From assembly GCA_937900045.1 (NCBI GenBank), contig CALCEB010000269.1, forward strand, positions 1 to 23,534: a stretch of 23,534 nucleotides of DNA. Reading direction: 5' to 3'. Of this stretch, positions 21,722 through 23,534 are shown piece after piece. The position numbers were made by a program, and so were the translations under genes. The notes under the pieces were generated by a model, which was not told the DNA's origin, did no database searches, and saw only the letters and a program-made list of their open reading frames with translations. This DNA is from an uncultured Acidobacteriota bacterium. Its GTDB lineage: Bacteria > Acidobacteriota > Terriglobia > UBA7540. The first letter of the stretch is position 1. Each line of letters begins with the position of its first letter.

Positions 21722-22045
21722 ATGGCGAAAGTTACGAGCAAGCTGCAGTTGACCGTCCCCAAGGTCATTGCTGACCAGTACGAAATCCGGCCCGGCGACG
21801 AGCTCGAATGGGTTCCTGCGGGCGACGCAATCCGGGTGATTCCTCCTCATGCTCCAAAAGATAAGCAACCAGTTCGAAGCGCGCAAGACCGGCTCAAGTT
21901 GTTCCACGAAATGCTGGCGCGCCAGAGGCGCCGTGAGGCGGACTCACAGGAAATCGAAATTCCAGCCGCGCGCCTACCGAAGCCCCACGAAGTTAAGCGT
22001 GGCTGGCGGCGAGAGGACCTCTATACTCGTGGCCGCCCTCGTTGA
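21722..22045 (+). CDS. vapB: AbrB/MazE-type antitoxin (VapB)
   Basis: A 107-residue protein with an N-terminal swapped-hairpin AbrB domain (KVTSKLQLTVPKVIADQYEI, then RPGDELEWVPAGDAIRVIP; residues 1-42) that binds the operator DNA, and a charged C-terminal region (about 50-107) that would wrap around the toxin. The AbrB part is complete (the usual form is K-V-T-x-K-xQ-x-T-x-P). The ATG is preceded by only TAAGGAC. The toxin gene overlaps its 3' end by 17 nt, typical of translationally coupled antitoxin-toxin pairs. Confidence 0.9.
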   Translation: MAKVTSKLQLTVPKVIADQYEIRPGDELEWVPAGDAIRVIPPHAPKDKQPVRSAQDRLKLFHEMLARQRRREADSQEIEIPAARLPKPHEVKRGWRREDLYTRGRPR

Positions 22046-22457
22046 TACCAATATTCTCGTCTACCTGTTTGATCCCGCAGAGCCGACCAAGCAACGGGTC
22101 GCGGCGGAACTCTTGGATCGGGGCCTTCAACAGGATTCGGTGAGAATCCCACACCAGGCGATTGTGGAGTTCGTTTCTGCGGTGACCCGGTCGCGAAGCC
22201 GCAAAGCGCCCTTGCTGTCCAGGTCTGACGCCGCCCGTGAAGCTGAAGAGTTGCTAACCCAGTTTGTAGTGCTCTATCCGAACGAATCGGTGGTGCGCAC
22301 GGCCCTGCGGGGCGCGGCGGCTTACGAGCTCTCCTGGTTCGACGCCCACATATGGGCCTACGCCGAACACTTTGGCCTTTCGGAGTTGCTCTCGGAAGAC
22401 TTCGAGCACGGGAGGCTCTACGGCACGGTGCGCGCGGTGAATCCATTCATTGCTTAA
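22029..22457 (+). CDS. vapC: PIN-domain ribonuclease toxin (VapC)
   Basis: A 142-residue PIN-domain protein. All four expected acidic residues are in place: Asp6 (ALVDTNILVY), Glu47 (IVEFVSAV), Asp105 (SWFDAHIWAYAE) and Asp124 (LSEDFEHG). The family uses them to bind magnesium and cut RNA, often tRNA or rRNA; the target here is unknown. The start is GTG at 22029, four codons before the first PIN strand; a GAGAGG run sits about 12 nt upstream. The frame remains open upstream to 21849, but that part overlaps vapB in another frame and has no similarity. It ends just before a run of repeats. Confidence 0.92.
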   Translation: MAALVDTNILVYLFDPAEPTKQRVAAELLDRGLQQDSVRIPHQAIVEFVSAVTRSRSRKAPLLSRSDAAREAEELLTQFVVLYPNESVVRTALRGAAAYELSWFDAHIWAYAEHFGLSELLSEDFEHGRLYGTVRAVNPFIA

Positions 22458-22497
22458 TCGCTATACACAACGAAGTGAGTCGGCGGCGCTTCAAGAC

Positions 22498-22566
22498 TTT
22501 AGCGTCGGTCTGCGACCGGCGTATTTCGCCGTTCCCTGTTAGGGCAAGCTCCGAGCGGCGCTACAG
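22498..22566. repeat. Family A repeat, degenerate copy 8
   Basis: TTTAGCGTCGGTCTGCGACC resembles a decayed left arm, and GGGCAAGCTCCGAGCGGCGC followed by TACAGC matches the right arm of the copy at 12779-12857. Outer ends are absent. Confidence 0.6.
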
Positions 22567-22630
22567 CGAATGACCGTCGTGTTTAACTCGCGGCGCTAAC
22601 CTCAATACTGTTCAGATAAGGGGAGACCTT

Positions 22631-22682
22631 GTAGGGGCGACCCTGGTGGTCGCCCACGGGTGGGCACAAGGCCCGCCCCTAC
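22631..22682. repeat. Family C palindromic repeat, copy 2
   Basis: GTAGGGGCG at the left is inverted as CGCCCCTAC at the right; the internal part includes GGTGGTCGCCCACGGGTGGG. The unit is 52 nt and similar throughout to the copy at 6161-6211. Confidence 0.82.
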
Positions 22683-22718
22683 GAGCGGTAGCCACGGCCA
22701 AACGCGTTTTGATTAACC

Positions 22719-23054
22719 GTGAGTTTGTCCCTCGCCGAAAAGCCCACGGACAGGAAGGCGCTGTCCGTGGCTGCCAGCCTCATGCTGGACTCGGATCACT
22801 CTCCCAACGAGGAGCGGTATCTTGTGCTCGGAATGTCCAATCAGCAAAGGCTCCTGGTGGTGGCGTTTGCCGAGCGACCGCCGCGCACCCGCCTGATTTC
22901 GGCCAGGCGCGCGACGGCAGCCGAGAGGAGACGTTATGAAGAAAAAGGCTATTCGTCACAACCGGAAAAGCGACCGCGACACGATGCGGCCGGAGTACGA
23001 CTTCTCCACAGCAGTTCGAGGCGCCACGGCGGCGAGATACGCGCGAGGCGCTAA
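22719..23054 (+). pseudogene. BrnT-like (DUF497) toxin remnant
   Basis: Residues from about 22770 to 22946 match the C-terminal two thirds of BrnT-type ribonuclease toxins: DSDHSPNEERYLVLGMS, QQRLLVVAFAER, TRLISARRATAAERRRYEEK. The N-terminal part that should carry the KHGVSFEEA-like region is missing. In its place is a palindrome, CCACGGACAG at about 22744-22753 and CTGTCCGTGG at 22761-22770, and a residue segment usual before the D-x-DHS stretch is also lost. The frame then runs past the normal end into the next gene for 119 nt. The toxin is therefore most likely inactive. Confidence 0.65.
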
Positions 23055-23184
23055 CATCGCCGTGATCGATCCGGAAGTGTTGGACGTCTTTCCGGACGGT
23101 GCGGCCGTGAACCGGACGCTACGGGCGCTGGCCCCCGTTCTTCGGCTACAACATCGACCTGCATCAAAGCTGAGAAGCTCCTGA
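22936..23184 (+). CDS. Antitoxin-like partner of BrnT-family toxin
   Basis: An 82-residue protein. After a basic leader (KKKAIRHNRKSDRDT), MRPEYDFSTAVRGATAARYA and GANIAVIDPEVLDVFPDGAA, then VNRTLRALAPVL, match a small antitoxin-like family usually encoded right after BrnT/DUF4258-type toxins. The ATG overlaps the end of the toxin core by a few codons and follows GAGGAGACGTT, a good ribosome binding site. The C-terminal 15 residues (RLQHRPASKLRSS) look unlike the family and may be altered. With the toxin broken, this gene may be under relaxed selection. Confidence 0.68.
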   Translation: MKKKAIRHNRKSDRDTMRPEYDFSTAVRGATAARYARGANIAVIDPEVLDVFPDGAAVNRTLRALAPVLRLQHRPASKLRSS

Positions 23185-23422
23185 CAAGACGCCGCAGGGA
23201 CATTGCCCAATGGCAGCCCTCGGTCCAATCAGCGCAGTTCTAGCCATGGATCGCTTGCCATGATCGCAGACACGGCAAACGGCGCCGCGTCTGCGCCAGC
23301 CCGCGAGCCGGCACGACCAGCCAAGGAAAACTCCGCCGCATCATTGGCGGCTGAGACTGCGGTCCCAACCCTTGAGGGGTCACGCCAGTTGATCGAACTC
23401 AAGCGGGTAGATACAAGCGGGT
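23185..23422. other. Non-coding tail with a short tandem repeat
   Basis: No gene recognised on either strand. A 14-nt unit CAAGCGGGTAGATA occurs twice in tandem at 23400-23427 and runs into the palindromic element that follows. Confidence 0.5.
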
Positions 23423-23520
23423 AGATACAAGCCACGGTCATGGCCTCTCTGGCCGTGGGCTTTTCGGAACGCCAACAGCCCACGGTCAACCGGAAAAACG
23501 ATTGACCGTGGCTTGTATCT
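23423..23520. repeat. Family E foldback with 18-bp inverted ends
   Basis: AGATACAAGCCACGGTCA (23423-23440) is exactly inverted at 23503-23520. Inside are GGCCGTGGGC and GCCCACGGTC, a second inverted pair, so the whole unit can fold into a branched structure. The CCACGG core also occurs in the palindrome at 22742-22771. Confidence 0.82.
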
Positions 23521-23534
23521 TGGTTTTTGCCCTT

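Larger units (their letters stand above)
22458..22718. other. Repeat-filled spacer after vapC
   Basis: Holds a family A copy (22498-22566) and a family C copy (22631-22682) and no gene. The family C copy is followed within about 40 nt by the remnant of a BrnT-like toxin gene. Confidence 0.6.

Overview
The window reads as a chromosomal segment of an Acidobacteriota bacterium, probably an uncultured soil lineage near the Solibacter/Koribacter/Acidoferrales groups; that placement is inference. The main evidence is a PadR-family repressor followed by two tandem 'acidobacterial duplicated orphan permease' (ADOP) genes. Supporting signs are a CRTAC1/ASPIC-UnbV FG-GAP protein, a DUF4382 lipoprotein, moderately high GC, and many palindromic intergenic repeats.

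Layout. Positions 62-205 (-) may encode a 47-residue membrane protein. Positions 639-6672 (-) hold padR, ADOP, ADOP, probably one operon. Positions 6983-9224 (+) encode a secreted protein of unknown function and an AsmA-like protein. Positions 9516-12453 (-) hold a stand-alone UvrD-tail/Tudor-like protein, a cold-shock protein and the CRTAC1 protein, each separately spaced. Positions 12931-14813 (+) hold a DUF4382 lipoprotein and an orphan HicB. Positions 15053-21389 form a stress and proteostasis block: clpB and two hsp20 genes (-), two peroxiredoxins (+), and htpX (-). Positions 21722-23184 (+) hold toxin-antitoxin genes: an intact AbrB/VapB-VapC pair and a decayed BrnT-like toxin with its antitoxin-like partner.

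The main discovery is the pair of tandem exported peroxiredoxins at 19248-19790 and 19876-20424. Both have an in-frame TGA exactly where the peroxidatic cysteine of the TxxC motif belongs. A stem-loop follows each TGA with its apical loop starting exactly 24 nt after the codon, and the stems keep pairing although their bases differ. Both proteins align without gaps on either side of the TGA, and both keep Arg140 and Cys170. They are best read as selenocysteine (Sec) peroxiredoxins, which an ordinary gene caller would break into four pieces. No Sec synthesis or insertion gene (selA, selB, selC, selD) lies in this window.

The intergenic spaces carry at least five families of palindromic, MITE-like repeats, labelled A to E in the features. 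One truncated copy abuts and seems to supply the -35 box of the vapBC promoter. Another overlaps the end of hicB, and a foldback replaces the 5' part of the brnT-like gene.
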